64,000 nt of DNA, taken from positions 1 through 64,000 of the forward strand of contig NZ_JAMXFA010000030.1 in NCBI RefSeq assembly GCF_025370785.1, in the 5' to 3' direction. This document shows, piece after piece, positions 9,591-19,064 of this stretch. The DNA is from Laspinema olomoucense D3b (GTDB lineage: Bacteria; Cyanobacteriota; Cyanobacteriia; Cyanobacteriales; Laspinemataceae). The notes under the pieces were generated by a model. The model did no database searches. It was not told the origin of the DNA and saw nothing but the letters and a program-made list of their open reading frames with translations. The position numbers and the translations under genes were made by a program. How positions within the stretch are numbered: position 1 is the stretch's first letter; every line of letters begins with the position of its first letter.

Positions 9591-10385
9591 TTACTGCATC
9601 CCCGGACGGGGAAGGGCCAAACCGCTACCGCCTCCGGGATAAGCCCCAGGGTGACCCAAGGGAATATAAGCCATAGACGCTTGATGCATCCCAGAGTGGC
9701 GATCGCCAGACATTCCCATGCCACTGCCATAGAGTCCGATCGCCCCATCCAGCTTGGCATGAGCCAAATTTGCACCTCCCAAGTTCGCCCCAGTGAGATT
9801 CGCCCCACTGAGATTGGCATTAAACAAATTCGCATTTCTGAGATCCGCCCCATTGAGATTGGCATCTCGCAAGTCCGCATCCACCAACCGGGTATCACTC
9901 AAATCCCCATTGGTCAAATTTGCCTCCACCAATTGTGCATTCCCCAGATTCGCCCCGGCACATTGCACCCCACTGAGATTGGCATGATTGAGAACAGCCC
10001 CAATCAGATTCGCGCCTTTGAAATCCACACCACTGAGATTTGCATCCGTGAAATTTGTATTCACGCAATTGGCAAACGTTAAATCCGCCCCACTGAGGTT
10101 GGCATGATTTAGCTTCGCCTCAAACAGGTTCATCCCCTTGCCATCCAATCCACTCAGATCCGAGTGGGTGAGGTTGGCATCGACTAAATTAGCAAAACTC
10201 AAGTCAGCGCCGCTCAAGTTTGCATGACTGAGATTTGTTTGATTGAGATTGGCAAACAGCAATTTAGCACCGCTTAAGTCCGCTTTATTTAGATTAAAAC
10301 GACCTAGGTTTGCCTCATTGAGGATGCCTCCCTGACACTGCTTGGTTTCGAGTAACCGTTTGATGTGGGCATTATTAGCAGCCAT
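9591..10385 (-). CDS. Pentapeptide-repeat protein
   Basis: A 264-residue protein made almost wholly of A(D/N)LXX pentapeptide repeats (about residues 20-210), for example ANLSGADLSFANL and LSGANLTGANLGGANL. Such repeats form a right-handed quadrilateral beta-helix. The first ~20 residues (NAHIKRLLETKQCQGG) look like the short cap found in many cyanobacterial members, and the last ~50 residues are rich in Gly, Pro, Met and His without repeats. No signal peptide or membrane segment. Function of these cyanobacterial proteins is generally unknown. ATG start; a separate transcription unit. Confidence 0.9.
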   Translation of the reverse strand: MAANNAHIKRLLETKQCQGGILNEANLGRFNLNKADLSGAKLLFANLNQTNLSHANLSGADLSFANLVDANLTHSDLSGLDGKGMNLFEAKLNHANLSGADLTFANCVNTNFTDANLSGVDFKGANLIGAVLNHANLSGVQCAGANLGNAQLVEANLTNGDLSDTRLVDADLRDANLNGADLRNANLFNANLSGANLTGANLGGANLAHAKLDGAIGLYGSGMGMSGDRHSGMHQASMAYIPLGHPGAYPGGGSGLALPRPGMQ

Positions 10386-10448
10386 ATAGTTTTTAAGGGA
10401 TAGATGATTTTCTGATGGAAAATTATTCTTCTCATCTTACTCCCCTGG

Positions 10449-10613
10449 GTGGGAGATGGGGAGGGTGGGAGATGGGGAGGATGGGGAGATGGGGGGGATG
10501 GGGGAGATGGGGAGGATGGGGAGGATGGGGAGATGGGGAGGATGGGGAGATGGGGGGGATGGGGGGGATGGGGAGGGTGGGGAGGGTGGGGAGGATGGGG
10601 AGATGGGGGGGAT
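10449..10613. repeat. G-rich minisatellite
   Basis: About 165 bp of imperfect units based on GGGGAGATGGGGAGGAT. Runs of four or more G on the plus strand could form G-quadruplexes. The several short open frames across it are products of the repeat and are not genes. Confidence 0.9.
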
Positions 10614-10648
10614 GTTTGTAGTAACGACTTGCTGTCGTTACTACAAAC
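10614..10648. repeat. Perfect 15-bp-stem palindrome next to the minisatellite
   Basis: GTTTGTAGTAACGAC, a TTGCT loop and GTCGTTACTACAAAC form a perfect hairpin. It lies 27 bases beyond the stop of the MBL hydrolase and could end that transcript, though it has no U-run. Related palindromes occur beside G-rich repeats at 31644, 35800 and 53043. Confidence 0.8.
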
Positions 10649-10674
10649 AGGGGAATTGTGATGGAGTGGTGACT

Positions 10675-11526
10675 TTAAATTAGATTTAACTTCATGCCTT
10701 CTCGCGCTAGGAAGGCGTCGGGGAATTCGGCTTGAATTTGAGATTCAACATCAGCTAGAAACTCATCATCATGAGAGGGGTCGTGATGAAAAATCACTAA
10801 ATGCTTAACTCCAGCAGCTTTGGCAAGTTTGATGCCTTCTTTCCAGGTGGAGTGGCCCCAGCCTACTTTCGGGGTGATGGGGTGATAGTATTCTTCATCG
10901 GTGTAGGTGGCGTCATAGATGAAAATATCGGCATTCCGGGCGAGAGAGAGGACATTTTCATCGAGGCGATCGGGATAATGTTCGGTATCGGTACAGTAAA
11001 CTGCGGTATGTCCTTGCCAGGTGACGCGATAGCCGAGGGCTTCACTGGGATGATTCAGATGGGCGGTTTCAATGGTGATATCATCAATGGTGACTACATC
11101 CCCGGGGTGTAAGTCGTAGAATTTCAACTCAGACCTCATGCCCTGAAGTGGAATGGGAAAGTTAGGATGCAGCATTTGGTCGGATAGACGCTGTTTCATG
11201 GTTGCACCATTGGGGGCGACAGCACCGTAAACATGAAAGAGATTGCCGGGGATAAAGGCGGGGACGAAGAAAGGGAAGCCTTGAATGTGATCCCAGTGGG
11301 AGTGGGAAAAAAACAGATGAGCCTCCACGGGCATCTGGGGCATTAAACTGGTGCCAAGGAGTCGCAAGCCGGTTCCCCCATCGAAAATCAGGCGTTTACC
11401 ACCGACGCGCATTTCCACACAGGAGGTATTGCCACCGTAGTGAACGGTTTCTTTTCCGGGTGTGGCAACGCTGCCGCGCACTCCCCAAAAGTAGATAAAA
11501 AACGCAGAATCCAGGCTGGTTTCCAT
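10675..11526 (-). CDS. MBL-fold metallo-hydrolase
   Basis: A 283-residue metallo-beta-lactamase-fold enzyme, likely a zinc-dependent phosphodiesterase or hydrolase acting in the cytoplasm. The family's opening FWGVRGSVATPG and YGGNTSCVEM are present, followed by the metal motif FSHSHWDHIQGFPFF (HxHxDH), a later CTDTEHYPD, and HHDPSHDD near the C-terminus. This subgroup in other bacteria is sometimes linked to cyclic-nucleotide or HDOD signalling proteins, but the natural substrate cannot be read from the sequence. No signal peptide. ATG start. Same strand as panD, about 100 bp downstream of it, so co-transcription is possible. Confidence 0.88.
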   Translation of the reverse strand: METSLDSAFFIYFWGVRGSVATPGKETVHYGGNTSCVEMRVGGKRLIFDGGTGLRLLGTSLMPQMPVEAHLFFSHSHWDHIQGFPFFVPAFIPGNLFHVYGAVAPNGATMKQRLSDQMLHPNFPIPLQGMRSELKFYDLHPGDVVTIDDITIETAHLNHPSEALGYRVTWQGHTAVYCTDTEHYPDRLDENVLSLARNADIFIYDATYTDEEYYHPITPKVGWGHSTWKEGIKLAKAAGVKHLVIFHHDPSHDDEFLADVESQIQAEFPDAFLAREGMKLNLI

Positions 11527-11627
11527 AGAGACTATCCGATCGCAAGGCGGTGGGCTGGCTACTTTAGGTCAAAAAAAAGGCGGGGGTTTAGGGTAATAAG
11601 CAAAGGCGCGGTTTAGGGGGATTGCAC

Positions 11628-12017
11628 CTAAACGAGGCTAAAGGTATGCAATTCTTCATACCGTCGCACTTCCAACAGACGGTTTTGCTCATCAACCAGA
11701 ACAACCCGAGGCGAATAGGTTGTAACCTCTTCTGGGGTGAATTGTCCATAGGTCATAATAATTAGCCGATCGCCCGGTACACCCAGACGCGCTGCTGCAC
11801 CATTGAGTTCGATCGCCCCGGACTCGCCAGGGGCCTCAATCGCATAGGTGATTAACCGTTCTCCGTTGGATTTGTTGACAACCTGCACCTGCTCGTAAGG
11901 CAAGATACCTGCTGCCTCCATTAACTTTTGATCAATACTAATGCTTCCCACATAATTCAAATTAGCATCGGTGAGAGTGCAGTTATGGATTTTTGCTAAT
12001 AGAAGAGTTCGCTGCAT
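11628..12017 (-). CDS. panD: Aspartate 1-decarboxylase
   Basis: Converts L-aspartate to beta-alanine for pantothenate and coenzyme A synthesis. The 129-residue length matches the family. The protein is made as a proenzyme that cleaves itself between Gly24 and Ser25, visible here in NYVGSISID, giving the pyruvoyl cofactor from Ser25. Other family marks are [11 protein letters not shown] at the start (Lys9), [19 protein letters not shown] and an RVVLVDEQN segment. Cytoplasmic tetramer in known members. ATG start. No other pantothenate gene lies nearby. Confidence 0.97.
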   Translation of the reverse strand: MQRTLLLAKIHNCTLTDANLNYVGSISIDQKLMEAAGILPYEQVQVVNKSNGERLITYAIEAPGESGAIELNGAAARLGVPGDRLIIMTYGQFTPEEVTTYSPRVVLVDEQNRLLEVRRYEELHTFSLV

Positions 12018-12386
12018 GATGCGGAGTTGTTTCTAAGGAGGTTGGCAGATTGCTGCCTCAATGTTAGAACATCAGGACCTTAAAACCCAGAAAGTGCGGG
12101 CTGGCTTTGCGATCGCGACGGATTGCAGGGGGTCCCACGGGATGGATGCGAGTGATAGCCCTGAAGTTGTTAGCACCATTGAATTTACAGTGTAGCGGGA
12201 GTTGGTTGTTTTAGTCCGCGATCGCCGACGGAATCAACATCCAGGGAACCTTTCGAGAGGAGCTTCCCTTGGCAATGGAGGGGTGTAAGGGGGCGCAAGC
12301 ATTGCGCCCTTACAAGATACAAGGATTGTCCGTTTTTACGCTGTAGACTGGGCCCCCAATTTTGGGGAACCTCAATTCAGTCTTTA
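12018..12386. other. Intergenic region with one hairpin
   Basis: No gene seen between panD and ppa. It contains several GCGATCGC-like sites and one long inverted repeat (12285-12313). The panD promoter should lie in the left half, but I could not identify convincing -35/-10 boxes. Confidence 0.6.
12285..12313 (-). terminator. Hairpin downstream of ppa
   Basis: GTAAGGGGGCGCAA and TTGCGCCCTTAC pair around a tiny loop, about 75 bases past the ppa stop on the minus strand. The same GGGCGCAAGCATTGCGCCC type of hairpin is frequent in cyanobacterial genomes as a repeat, so terminator function is only likely. Confidence 0.5.
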
Positions 12387-12902
12387 TTAGGCTTTTTGAC
12401 CGGCTTTAACGCACTTCTCAACCAGAGGCATTACCTTTTCTACATCATGCCAGCCGAGAATTTCGGTTTTCTTCTTTTCCAGATTTTTGTAGGTTCTGAA
12501 AAATTCCGCAACTTCCTCTAGTCGATGAGGGGCGATATCTTTCAGGGATCTGACATGAGCATAGCGGGGGTCTTTATCCGGAACGCAGAGAATTTTTTCA
12601 TCTGGGTCCCCCCCGTCAATCATTTCTAAAAACCCGACGGGACGGGCGGCAATCACACAACCGGGAAAGGTTGGCTCATCCATAATCACCATACCATCGA
12701 GGGGGTCTCCATCTTCAGCTAGGGTATTCGGGATAAAGCCATAATCGAAAGGATACTGAACCGAGGCATACAGGACGCGATCGAGGGTCAAAGCGCCTAA
12801 CTCTTTATCAAATTCGTACTTATTCTTGCTGCCGCCTGCGATTTCAATTAAGACATTAATCAGACCAGGTTTCGGTTGGGCTGGAATCTTCGTTAAATCC
12901 AC
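12387..12902 (-). CDS. ppa: Inorganic pyrophosphatase
   Basis: Soluble family I pyrophosphatase, hydrolysing PPi to two phosphates and so pulling biosynthetic reactions forward. Active-site motifs are KYEFDKE, the [20 protein letters not shown] metal site and KDPRYAHV. I chose the GTG at 12902 because AAGGAG lies five bases upstream, and because it gives 171 residues starting [13 protein letters not shown], as in cyanobacterial homologues. The frame stays open to an ATG at 13031, which would add 43 unrelated residues ([15 protein letters not shown]...), unlikely to be translated. Confidence 0.95.
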   Translation of the reverse strand: MDLTKIPAQPKPGLINVLIEIAGGSKNKYEFDKELGALTLDRVLYASVQYPFDYGFIPNTLAEDGDPLDGMVIMDEPTFPGCVIAARPVGFLEMIDGGDPDEKILCVPDKDPRYAHVRSLKDIAPHRLEEVAEFFRTYKNLEKKKTEILGWHDVEKVMPLVEKCVKAGQKA

Positions 12903-13031
12903 AATAACTCCTTGGATGGCGAGGGTCGTTTTCCTATCCGAATCTTGCCGATTCAGCAGGGTTAAATTTGGGTCAGCCCAGGGTGTACAACGCCGTCGCT
13001 CGGATTCGCGATCGGGCTTTGAATACCCCAT

Positions 13032-13338
13032 GACAGTCCGTCAGCCATCGTACCAGAAACCTGGAACCCACACACCATCGGTTTGCTGCCCAGACTCGCC
13101 CCCTAAAGGGTGGGGATCCAAGAACAAAGCCCGCCCAGGCGGGCTACTCCATAACAACGACTTTTGATATGGGGATTTGGTATCATCCGGAATTAGGTTG
13201 TTCAGGGAAAACCTGTGACCACTAGCCCGCGCAGACGCGTCTACGGCTGTGGAGCCAGACCCGGAAGGGCCTGGGTTTTTGCCGAAAGCAAGGGTGAAAA
13301 ACCCAGTTTTTGGGCCCGGGGATATCCCTGCTCTGGGG
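13032..13338. other. Intergenic region carrying a dispersed repeat
   Basis: No gene seen. The left part holds one copy of the ~90 bp repeat element (13101-13184). The right part has GC-rich self-complementary stretches around CGCAGACGCGTCTACGGC and a run with AAAACCCAGTTTTTGGGC. The ppa promoter presumably lies here. Confidence 0.55.
13101..13184 (+). repeat. Dispersed ~90 bp repeat element, copy A
   Basis: Begins CCCTAAAGGGTGGGG, continues with the hairpin AGCCCGCCCAGGCGGGCT and ends GACTTTTG...GGATTTGGTAT. Copies B (34715-34804) and C (53401-53490, inverted) share the same order of parts. Confidence 0.75.
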
Positions 13339-13530
13339 TCACCTGCTCACCCCGCTGAGGGGATAGGATGAGGGGGAGGGGAGGGTGGGGAGAGGATTGG
13401 CCGAAAAAGTCCCGATCGCCAGGAGGGGGAGCAAGAGGGTGAGTAAGGCGATCGCCGCACCAAATAAATTAGATAAAGTATTTTGGGGAACGGGTTCAGA
13501 AGACCGGGCAGAGGGACTACCGGATTCCAT
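13339..13530 (-). CDS. Small single-span membrane protein
   Basis: A 63-residue frame with ATG start: a polar N-terminus, one hydrophobic segment of about 20 residues (LFGAAIALLTLLLPLLAIGT, residues ~22-41) and a Pro/Ser-rich tail. Short one-span proteins like this are common in cyanobacteria but I do not recognise the family. It is divergent from recN. The C-terminal end runs into GC-rich repeat-like DNA, so the true end may have shifted. It could be spurious. Confidence 0.4.
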   Translation of the reverse strand: MESGSPSARSSEPVPQNTLSNLFGAAIALLTLLLPLLAIGTFSANPLPTLPSPSSYPLSGVSR

Positions 13531-13763
13531 AAAGAAAACTATTGAATTTTTTTAAGTGTGGCTGTGAAATCAATCTAACCCAAAGCTCTCGCACTGAGCC
13601 TCTATCATCAGTATTAAATATTTTTCGCGGTAAGATTGTCATCAAGCAAACAATCTGGGACATTTCTATTGTACTCAAAACCCTGGAAATTGACCGGAGG
13701 GCCAACCTTCCCCAAGAAGGCGGGGCTTTTCCCCTGTATAGTTCCACAAGGATAAGAATTGCT

Positions 13764-15575
13764 ATGTTGCTGTCCCTGCGGATAGAAAATTTTGCCTTAA
13801 TTGACTGCTTAGATCTGGACTTTGGTAGGGGTCTCAATGTCTTAACCGGGGAAACGGGAGCGGGAAAATCCATTATTCTGGACGCCCTGGATGCCGTTTT
13901 GGGGGGCAAATGTACGGGAAGGGCTATCCGCACCGGAACCGGGCGATCGCTGATTGAGGCCACGTTTGAACTAGAACCCCCGGTGGCTGCCTGGGTCCGA
14001 GACCAAGAAATTGAACTGTTAGACGGCACTCTTCTCGTCGTGAGTCGGGAACTCGTGTTTGGGAAAGGAGGAGCCATGAGGAGCCGATCGCGGTTGAATG
14101 GGGTGCTGGTGAATCGGCAACTCATGGAACAACTGCGCGATCGCCTGGTGGAAATCACCGCCCAAGGGCAAACCGTCCAACTGGGACAACCGGCACGTCA
14201 GCGCGATTGGCTGGATGCCTTTGCCGGTCCCGAGGTCCTGGCAGTCCGCCAAGCCGTTGTTACCCATTATGCCGAAGCCAATGCCGCCCGACAAGCTTTA
14301 GAAGATAGTCGGCAATCGGAACAACAGCGCTTACAACGCATTGATTTACTAGATTATCAAGTTAAAGAACTCTCCGAAGCTAATCTCCATGAAGCGGAGG
14401 AATTAGAGCAACTGGAACAGGAACGGCAGCGCCTGTCCCATGTGGTGGAACTTCAGGAACAAAGCGATCGCGTTTATCAAGCCCTCTATCAGCAGAATGA
14501 TGGCTCTTTTGCGGCGGCGGACCTGTTGGGAGAAGTGGAACAAACCCTGCGGGATATGGTGGCTTATGACCCCGAATTGCAAGCCGTTTTAGATATGGTT
14601 AACGATGCCTTAGCCCTAGCGATCGAGGCAGGAAGGCAGATGAGCAGCTACAGTTCCAGTTTAGAAGCTGATCCTGACCGATTGGCGGAGGTAGAACAAC
14701 GGATTGCTCAACTTAAGCAAATTTGCCGCAAGTACGGACCCAACCTGAGTGCGGCGATCGCCTACTTCCATCGCATCGAAGCCGAACTGGAAGAACTCAC
14801 CCAAGCTGATCGCGCCGTAGAGGTGCTAGAACGCCTCTATCAAGCCCGTCAAGGCGAACTCATCCAAAGCTGTCAAAAATTAACCCTTCGGCGGCGGACT
14901 GCTGCCTTGCGGTTAGAACAACGCCTGATTGAGGAACTCAAACCTCTGGCGATGGATAATGTCCAGTTTCAGGTGCAAATTGAACCCGTAGCGCCCACCA
15001 GTACCGGCAGCGATCGCATCATGTTCCTGTTTAGTCCCAATCCTGGGGAACCCTTGCAACCTGTGGCCGAAATCGCTTCCGGGGGGGAAATGAGCCGGTT
15101 TTTGCTGGCCCTGCAATCCTGTTTTGTGCAAGTGGATAGTGCTGCTACCCTTGTCTTTGATGAAATTGATGCCGGAGTTTCGGGACGAGTCGCCGGGGCG
15201 ATCGCCCAAAAACTCCACCAACTCTCCCAGGGTCAACAGGTGTTATTTGTCACCCATCAACCGATTGTTGCAGCAATGGCAGACTTTCATTTTCGGGTGA
15301 ATAAACAAGTCATTGGCAGTTCTGAAGAAACCCCCGAGGCGTCAGATCCGGAACTCCAACCCACCAACACCCCAGGCAACGGTTCAACCCCACCTGCACC
15401 GATTGCACCGGAAGAACGCACCGTCGTCCGGGTAACGGCGCTTTCCAGTGAACAACGACGAGAAGAACTGGCGCAACTAGCGGGAGGACAAGGGGCATCC
15501 GAGGCGATCGCCTGGGCGCAATCTTTGCTCAACCAAGCCGCCTCCGTCCGAAAAATTCAAACCCGCAGTTCTTAA
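13764..15575 (+). CDS. recN: DNA repair protein RecN
   Basis: SMC-like ATPase acting on double-strand breaks together with RecA. The 603-residue product starts MLLSLRIENFALIDCLDLDF, the canonical RecN beginning, with Walker A GETGAGKS, a long central coiled coil (rich in Glu, Gln and Arg, residues ~150-400), the ABC signature EIASGGEMSRFLLAL and Walker B VFDEIDAGVSG near the C-terminus. An Asp/His switch region VLFVTHQP follows. An AAGGA stretch lies about 12 bases before the ATG. The frame is open upstream to 13542 but those 74 residues match nothing in RecN. A Pro/Thr-rich insert near the end (TNTPGNGSTPPAPIAP) is common in cyanobacterial RecN. Confidence 0.95.
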   Translation: MLLSLRIENFALIDCLDLDFGRGLNVLTGETGAGKSIILDALDAVLGGKCTGRAIRTGTGRSLIEATFELEPPVAAWVRDQEIELLDGTLLVVSRELVFGKGGAMRSRSRLNGVLVNRQLMEQLRDRLVEITAQGQTVQLGQPARQRDWLDAFAGPEVLAVRQAVVTHYAEANAARQALEDSRQSEQQRLQRIDLLDYQVKELSEANLHEAEELEQLEQERQRLSHVVELQEQSDRVYQALYQQNDGSFAAADLLGEVEQTLRDMVAYDPELQAVLDMVNDALALAIEAGRQMSSYSSSLEADPDRLAEVEQRIAQLKQICRKYGPNLSAAIAYFHRIEAELEELTQADRAVEVLERLYQARQGELIQSCQKLTLRRRTAALRLEQRLIEELKPLAMDNVQFQVQIEPVAPTSTGSDRIMFLFSPNPGEPLQPVAEIASGGEMSRFLLALQSCFVQVDSAATLVFDEIDAGVSGRVAGAIAQKLHQLSQGQQVLFVTHQPIVAAMADFHFRVNKQVIGSSEETPEASDPELQPTNTPGNGSTPPAPIAPEERTVVRVTALSSEQRREELAQLAGGQGASEAIAWAQSLLNQAASVRKIQTRSS

Positions 15576-16267
15576 ACAATCCTTGATTTTCTGCCCCAAT
15601 CCGACTAACCGAAACAAAGCAGACGGAACCCGATATGATAACAGTCTCTAATCCGTTCCCTCTAGAAACGATCGGGGTGATACCTAGCTCCTGTAAAGTT
15701 CAAAATCCGGGTTCCCAATTTTCCAAAAAATGTTACAACTATAAAAGCGAATTTCAAACTTTATGACGGGCTGACCCTTAGAGCGACTAACACTTTTGCC
15801 GGGATCACCATTGCTTGTCAAAAATGTTACAACAACGAGGCGATTCGTCCAAGCGCCTCACGGTTCAATCCCATCTGTGAAGCTGCCATCTAACCTGATC
15901 CCAACCGAATAATCCCTTGAACATTTATCAAAAATTTTTGAAAAAAGATGGAAATAGTAGAAAGGGTCACATTGAATTTCAGCAGGTAGTGTCAGAATCT
16001 CCTTAGCGTTCTCCCTGTTACTCCGGTCCCAACTCGATGCGGACATCCCCGAGGACCCCAAAAAAGCGCCCAAGGAGGGCTGAAATGAAGCGATCGAAAA
16101 TTAATTCCCAAATGTCTAATTATTTATGGACAGAGTAAACTTAAAGAGATAGTTACCGGATCGGCTAGGCTTTGTGCAACAAATCCGCGACGGCGTTCTC
16201 CGCAGGACACTCACATAATCCCAGAAATTCGCTGACTCCTGGTCTGAAGTAAAGAGTTATAGATCTT
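15576..16267. other. Long intergenic region upstream of the cyclase gene
   Basis: About 690 bases with no gene I can support. A minus-strand frame at 15858-16073 has no recognisable protein character. The motif AAATGTTACAAC occurs twice (near 15729 and 15823), about 94 bp apart, and could be a regulator site or promoter element. No tRNA-like cloverleaf was found. Confidence 0.5.
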
Positions 16268-18943
16268 ATGACAGCTGCATCTCCAAATCCAAAGGCTTGG
16301 GACCATAACCATAATAGTAGTGCTGGTGCCGTGATTGATGTGACCCCTCAAATCGTTGACGGCGGCAAGTCCGATCATCACAGGTCCACATCCCCATCGG
16401 TAAGCGAACCTGAATCTAGCCCTCCGAGTAACAGTGGCGGCGGGGGGTCTTTAGTTCAGTCCAAGGGGACCTTCACCAGCTTTCTCGCCCCCCTCAATAA
16501 AGACAGCTTTACCCAAGTTGTCAAAGATGTGGAAGGGAAGCTCGAAGTCGTTAATCAAACCCTGTCGATGCTCGACAGCCTCCTCGATGCCCAAGGGTTT
16601 GACTCGATTCTCGATGAAATGTTGCGTTCCATCACGTTGAAAACCGGGGAACTCCTCGGCGCGGACCGCACCACGATATTTTTATTAGATGAAGAAAAGA
16701 ACGAACTCTGGTCCATCATAGCCAAAGGTGCAGGGGGTAAGCCGTTAGAGATTAGGATTCCAGCAGACAAAGGAATTGCTGGGGAAGTCGCTACGTTTAA
16801 GAAAGTTGTTAATATCCCCTTTGATTTCTTTGACGATTCTCGGTCCGGTGCAGCTAAGGAACAGTTCAAAAAAACGGGTTACCGCACCTATACGATGCTC
16901 TGTTTACCCCTGTTGAACGAACAAGGGGCATTAGTGGCAGTGGTGCAGTTACTCAATAAGTTAAAAAAAATCCATGATGCGGACGCGGAATTGTCCGAAC
17001 GGATTAATGCCAAGGGCTTTACCGAAGAAGATGAGCGGGTATTTGAAGAGTTTGCCCCCTCAATTCGTCTGATTCTGGAATCCTCGAAGTCCTTCTATAA
17101 AGCAACTCAGCGGCAACGTGCCGCAGCAGCGCTCATGGCAGCGACCCAATCTTTGAGCAAGAGTAGCCTCGACCTGGAAGAAACCCTCAAAAAGGTGATG
17201 GATGAGGCGAAACAACTGATGAACGCCGATCGCAGCACCCTATGGCTGATCGATCGCGATAAAAATGACCTATGGACCAAGATCCCGATCGGTCCGAGAG
17301 GAGAGTTAAAGGAAATCCGCATTCCAATGGGGGTCGGCTATGCCGGAACCGTGGGGAAAACTGGAGAACCCCTAAATATCCCCTTTGATTTGTACGATCA
17401 TCCCGGGTGCGAAACCAGTAAGCGGGTTGATCAACAAAGCGGGTATCGGACTTGCAGTTTATTATGTATGCCGGTGTTCAACGCCGATGGGGAACTGATT
17501 GGGGTGACCCAGTTGGTGAACAAGAAAAAACAAGGGGAACATCCCGCCTACGAACCGACCCAATGGCCGGAAGCCCCAGATTGCTGGAAAGCCAGTTTCA
17601 ATCGGTCCGATCAGGAATTTATGCAGGCGTTTAATACCCAAGCGGGAGTGGCGTTGCAAAATGCCAAACTCTTTGCCACGGTCAAGCAGCAAGAGCAAAT
17701 GCAACGGGATATTTTGCGCAGCTTGAGCAATGGGGTGATTTCGACGGATAAGGCCGGAAATGCGATCGCCGCTAATGATAGTGCGCGTCAATTACTCGGT
17801 CTGGAACCGAGCGATCGCATAGAAGGCAAATCCGTGCGGGACTTGATCCAAATTAAAGATGGGGACTTTTCTAAGTGGTTTGATGCAGCATTGACGGCTA
17901 AAGATGATAAATCCCGTCAGCAGTATTATCCCGATCAAACCCTGATTGCCAAAGACGACAAAGAGCAACACAGCATTAACTTGTCGATTAACTCCATTGC
18001 TGATGCCTCGGACCGGGATAACGTTTATGGGGCCCTGGTGGTCATGGAAGATATCAGCGATGAGAAACGACTCAAGAGCACCATGTATCGTTACATGACC
18101 CAGGAAGTGGCAGAACAGTTACTCGCCTCTGGGGACACGGGACTCGGAGGCAAGCGCAAGGAAGTCTCGGTCTTGTTCTCGGATATCCGCAGCTACACCA
18201 CCCTCACCGAAGGCATGGAGGCGGAAGATGTGGTGATCATGCTCAATGAATATTTTGAGTCGATGGTCGATGCGGTGTTTCAGTACAAAGGGACCCTGGA
18301 TAAATATATTGGGGATGCAATCATGGCCGTGTTTGGGTCTCCCCTCCCCCTCAAGGACCATGCCTGGTGTGCGGTGCAGACGGCGGTGGAAATGCGGCGG
18401 CGGTTGATTGAATTCAACACGCATCGCACAGCGGTGGGTAAGCAAACCCTGAGTATCGGGATCGGGATCCATTCTGATGAAGTAGTCAGTGGGAATATCG
18501 GGTCCAGCAAACGGATGGAATTGACCTCTATTGGAGATGGGGTTAACCTCGGGTCTCGGTTAGAAGGCACGAGCAAAATGTATGGGACCGATATCGTAAT
18601 TAGTGAAAAAACATATAATCCTTGTGCAGACAAGGTTTATGTTCGGGAGTTGGACTTTATTACCGTAAAAGGGAAAAGCGAACCCGTCAAAATTTATGAA
18701 TTGGTGGGATTGCGATCGGACCCAATTTCTGACCACAATGTGCAAATTATCGAATCCTACACGAAGGGACGGGAGTTTTATTTGTCTCGGCAATTTGCGA
18801 AAGCTCTCCAAGAGTTTGGTAAAGTGTTGGAACTTGATAAGAATAATAAGGCGGCATCCTTACAGATGGATCGCTGTCAACATTTTGTGGTGGAACCCCC
18901 ACCGGATGACTGGAATGGGGTCTGGAAGCTCACCGAAAAGTAG
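16268..18943 (+). CDS. Adenylate cyclase, GAF-GAF-PAS-class III (CyaB-like)
   Basis: An 891-residue cytoplasmic cyclase making cAMP from ATP. Domains in order: a Ser-rich leader (1-75), GAF-A (~110-265), GAF-B (~300-470), PAS (~480-600) and a class III cyclase domain (~631-815), then a ~60-residue TPR-like tail. Both GAFs carry the NIPFD motif of cyclic-nucleotide-binding GAFs of the CyaB1/CyaB2 type, suggesting feedback by cAMP. The catalytic core is complete: metal-binding Asp in VLFSDIRS and KYIGDAIMAVFG, Lys in SSKRMEL and Asp in TSIGDGVN for adenine, and Asn/Arg in VNLGSRLEG for the transition state. It is followed by a partial, degenerate duplicate of its own C-terminal part. Confidence 0.93.
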   Translation: MTAASPNPKAWDHNHNSSAGAVIDVTPQIVDGGKSDHHRSTSPSVSEPESSPPSNSGGGGSLVQSKGTFTSFLAPLNKDSFTQVVKDVEGKLEVVNQTLSMLDSLLDAQGFDSILDEMLRSITLKTGELLGADRTTIFLLDEEKNELWSIIAKGAGGKPLEIRIPADKGIAGEVATFKKVVNIPFDFFDDSRSGAAKEQFKKTGYRTYTMLCLPLLNEQGALVAVVQLLNKLKKIHDADAELSERINAKGFTEEDERVFEEFAPSIRLILESSKSFYKATQRQRAAAALMAATQSLSKSSLDLEETLKKVMDEAKQLMNADRSTLWLIDRDKNDLWTKIPIGPRGELKEIRIPMGVGYAGTVGKTGEPLNIPFDLYDHPGCETSKRVDQQSGYRTCSLLCMPVFNADGELIGVTQLVNKKKQGEHPAYEPTQWPEAPDCWKASFNRSDQEFMQAFNTQAGVALQNAKLFATVKQQEQMQRDILRSLSNGVISTDKAGNAIAANDSARQLLGLEPSDRIEGKSVRDLIQIKDGDFSKWFDAALTAKDDKSRQQYYPDQTLIAKDDKEQHSINLSINSIADASDRDNVYGALVVMEDISDEKRLKSTMYRYMTQEVAEQLLASGDTGLGGKRKEVSVLFSDIRSYTTLTEGMEAEDVVIMLNEYFESMVDAVFQYKGTLDKYIGDAIMAVFGSPLPLKDHAWCAVQTAVEMRRRLIEFNTHRTAVGKQTLSIGIGIHSDEVVSGNIGSSKRMELTSIGDGVNLGSRLEGTSKMYGTDIVISEKTYNPCADKVYVRELDFITVKGKSEPVKIYELVGLRSDPISDHNVQIIESYTKGREFYLSRQFAKALQEFGKVLELDKNNKAASLQMDRCQHFVVEPPPDDWNGVWKLTEK

Positions 18944-19064
18944 TATCCTAAACAGAGCCAGGGTACAACCGACAAGTCAGGAGTCAGAATTCTGCTTTGG
19001 CATCGTTCTTACTCCTGATGGCTTGAAGAAAGAGTGAATTCGTAGTTGACAATGTGTATGGAAT

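Noticed and set aside
10415-10683. Three overlapping plus-strand frames rich in Gly, Trp, Met and Asp
   Set aside because: They are translations of the G-rich minisatellite in different phases and have no protein-like composition.
15858-16073. Minus-strand 71-residue frame upstream of the cyclase gene
   Set aside because: No ribosome site, no recognisable motif and no regular codon pattern; treated as chance.
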